Assembly: GCF_022012415.1 (NCBI RefSeq)
Contig: NZ_JAKLTR010000015.1
Location: forward strand, 1-64,000
From: Terrimonas ginsenosidimutans
GTDB lineage: Bacteria; Bacteroidota; Bacteroidia; Chitinophagales; Chitinophagaceae
Reading direction: 5' to 3'
DNA: 64,000 bases
The notes beneath the pieces are model-generated. The model was not told the DNA's origin. It ran no database searches and saw nothing but the letters and a program-made list of their open reading frames with translations. A program made the position numbers and the translations under genes. The stretch's first letter is position 1, and every line of letters starts with the position of its first letter. Of the stretch, positions 62,460 through 64,000 are shown in pieces.

Positions 62460-64000
62460 TTAGAAAATAACATTCACACCAAAAATGAATGACCGTGTTT
62501 TAGGATAGAAATTGTTATTATCAATTCCAGGTTCAATACCACCCATATTAATCTCAGGATCTATACCGCGGTATTTCGTAATAACGAATGCGTTGTTCAC
62601 ACTTGCATACAGCCGCAACTTGCGGATATACTGACTCTTCACAGGAAGAGAATAACCCAGCGTTGCGTTATCCAGTCTTAAATAAGAACCGCTCTCAATA
62701 TACCTGTCTGACAAAAGATTGGTAAACAGATCCGCCACCTGATCTCCCTCGTCAATGGTGTATTGAGGAACATTTGATGGTGGATTACTGGTTACCGCCG
62801 GGCTGTTCAGTGAGGCAAGGGTAGAGTTCAGGATCTTATTGCCAGACACGCCGCGCACAAAGATGTTCAGATCAAGATTCCTGTAAGTAAAGCTGTTGTT
62901 CCAGCCATAGATGAACTTAGGCTGCGCATTGCCAAGGATCATATGATCCGCAATAGTTGGCTGAGCAGCTTTTACGCTTCCATCTGCAAACAGGAAGGTT
63001 GAAAGACCTGCCTGGTTTTTTCCCGCATAATGCCATGTATTGAACGTACCGATAGGATATCCTTCACGCAATACCTGCTTTGGAATACCTGACTGCCCTT
63101 TTCCGCCTACATATGCCGTAAGGAATTCTGTAACCGCCAGAACATCATTTGACAGGGATACTACTTTATTCTTATTCGTAGAAATGTTGAAAGAAGATTT
63201 CCAGGTAAAACTCTTCGACTGAACAGGTGTTGCGTTCACTGCAAACTCAAATCCGGTATTACGGATCTTACCAACATTGGCGATCAGGCTTTCGTTCACA
63301 TACTGCGTGTTACTTACGGTGTAAGTAGCGATCAGGTCAGACGTTTCTTTAATGTAGTAATCCATCGTTGCCGTCAGACGTCCTTTCAGGAAAGAGGCAT
63401 CGATCCCTATGTTGCTTGTAGCGGTCTTCTCCCATTTCAGGTTCGGGTTGCTGTTTTGCACAATACCGAATGCATTCGCCATGGCGCCGTTCAGGTAGAA
63501 GGTTCCGGTACGATCATAACGATAAACAGCGATCAGCGAAGGAAACCCTAAAGAATTCCCAGTAGCCCCATACCCTGCTCTGAGCTTCAGATCATCGATG
63601 AACGTAACATTGTCCATGAAACGCTCTTTGCTGATCCTCCAGCCTGCGGAGAATGCAGGGAAGTATCCCCAACGATTGTTCATACCAAATGCAGATGATC
63701 CATCTCTGCGCAATGATGCCTGGAACAGAAAGCGGTCATCAAACTGATAATTTACCCTTCCATAAAAAGAGATCAGTCGCAAGGTGCTGATCCCCGTATT
63801 GTCAAACAACACTGTTCCGTTCGGAGGATTACTGAAATAAAGGTTGTTATAAGTCAGGTCGTCTGTGGTAAAGTTTTGTGTACGGACACCAAATCCATCT
63901 CCGCGACGGTCTTCCTGCCATGAATAACCTGCGAGCGCCTGTACATAATGGCGACCGAATCCTTTATCAAAATTGAAGTAAGACTCCAGCACCTTTTTAT
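62460..64000 (-). CDS. SusC/RagA family TonB-linked transporter (5' end outside the window)
   Basis: The C-terminal 513 or so residues of a SusC barrel; the signal peptide, CarboxypepD_reg domain and plug lie beyond base 64000. Family barrel motifs are visible: ASLRRDGSSAFGMNNRWGYF, KLRAGYGATGNSLGFP, NLKWEKTATSNIGIDASFL, NGAMANAFG, LRLDNATLGYSL and the terminal strand SFIFGVNVIF. It is the first visible gene of the SusC-SusD-phosphatase operon. The frame is intact to the window edge. Confidence 0.94.
   Translation of the reverse strand, partial: KKVLESYFNFDKGFGRHYVQALAGYSWQEDRRGDGFGVRTQNFTTDDLTYNNLYFSNPPNGTVLFDNTGISTLRLISFYGRVNYQFDDRFLFQASLRRDGSSAFGMNNRWGYFPAFSAGWRISKERFMDNVTFIDDLKLRAGYGATGNSLGFPSLIAVYRYDRTGTFYLNGAMANAFGIVQNSNPNLKWEKTATSNIGIDASFLKGRLTATMDYYIKETSDLIATYTVSNTQYVNESLIANVGKIRNTGFEFAVNATPVQSKSFTWKSSFNISTNKNKVVSLSNDVLAVTEFLTAYVGGKGQSGIPKQVLREGYPIGTFNTWHYAGKNQAGLSTFLFADGSVKAAQPTIADHMILGNAQPKFIYGWNNSFTYRNLDLNIFVRGVSGNKILNSTLASLNSPAVTSNPPSNVPQYTIDEGDQVADLFTNLLSDRYIESGSYLRLDNATLGYSLPVKSQYIRKLRLYASVNNAFVITKYRGIDPEINMGGIEPGIDNNNFYPKTRSFIFGVNVIF

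Noticed and set aside
1-64000. Genomic island, prophage or antiviral defence system
   Set aside because: No integrase, transposase, phage structural genes, restriction, toxin-antitoxin or known defence genes were seen; gene content is typical chromosome.

Overview
The window looks like the chromosome of a free-living Bacteroidota, most likely a Chitinophagaceae-type organism. Evidence: two SusC/SusD outer-membrane nutrient-uptake pairs, a Y_Y_Y/LuxR-type propeller regulator, TlpA-type thiol oxidoreductases, LytTR and AraC regulators, many lipoproteins and secreted glycoside hydrolases, and promoters with the Bacteroidota -7 box TAnnTTTG. No rRNA, tRNA, CRISPR array, prophage, transposase or integrase was seen. 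Taxonomy is an inference from gene content.

Layout. 0-6.6 kb: aldo/keto reductase, S10 peptidase, sialate-type acetylesterase, Nudix hydrolase and a secreted YdjC-type deacetylase. 6.7-14.6 kb: a SusC-SusD operon with a membrane-anchored LuxR-type regulator encoded downstream. An unusually motif-rich 480-nt leader lies in front of susC. 15-21.7 kb: DNA repair glycosylase tag, ROK kinase, VOC protein, pectinesterase and a GH2 glycosidase. 21.7-25.4 kb: a three-gene TonB receptor/lipoprotein operon behind a clean promoter that overlaps a Fur/Zur-like 7-1-7 palindrome; metal (zinc?) uptake is inferred. 25.4-29.2 kb: BamA-like protein, membrane protein, a decayed TlpA fragment and a duplicated DUF4394 lipoprotein. 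29.6-33.8 kb: a fused acyltransferase-3/SurE protein with LytTR, small hypothetical and M23 peptidase genes upstream. 34-36 kb: a tail-fibre-type fragment, a lipoprotein and a CHAD protein. 36.2-40.6 kb: a type-I-like export operon (small secreted protein, ABC membrane domain without an ATPase, HlyD, TolC). 41-52.6 kb: HopJ, GH92, hypotheticals, SnoaL-like lipoprotein, methyltransferase, AraC/SDR pair, metallophosphoesterase, ChaN and an orphan receiver. 53-56 kb: a TPR-AAA ATPase and TPR-membrane protein pair. 56-64 kb: M13 peptidase, TlpA protein, and a SusC-SusD-purple acid phosphatase operon cut by the window end.

The most unusual non-coding signal is a set of extragenic palindromic elements. 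One family has (GGCCGAT)n arms, a conserved core and ACTAAACGACATT ends. Copies or pieces lie at 1-40, 21692-21886, 52931-53146 and 59515-59571, with a related perfect 25-bp palindrome at 52789-52843. Two sequence-unrelated elements (25302-25407 and 40722-40897) share the plan of degenerate 7- or 9-nt tandem repeats in inverted arms around a core. The protein-level highlights are the acyltransferase-SurE fusion, the ATPase-less exporter and the TPR-AAA/TPR-membrane pair.
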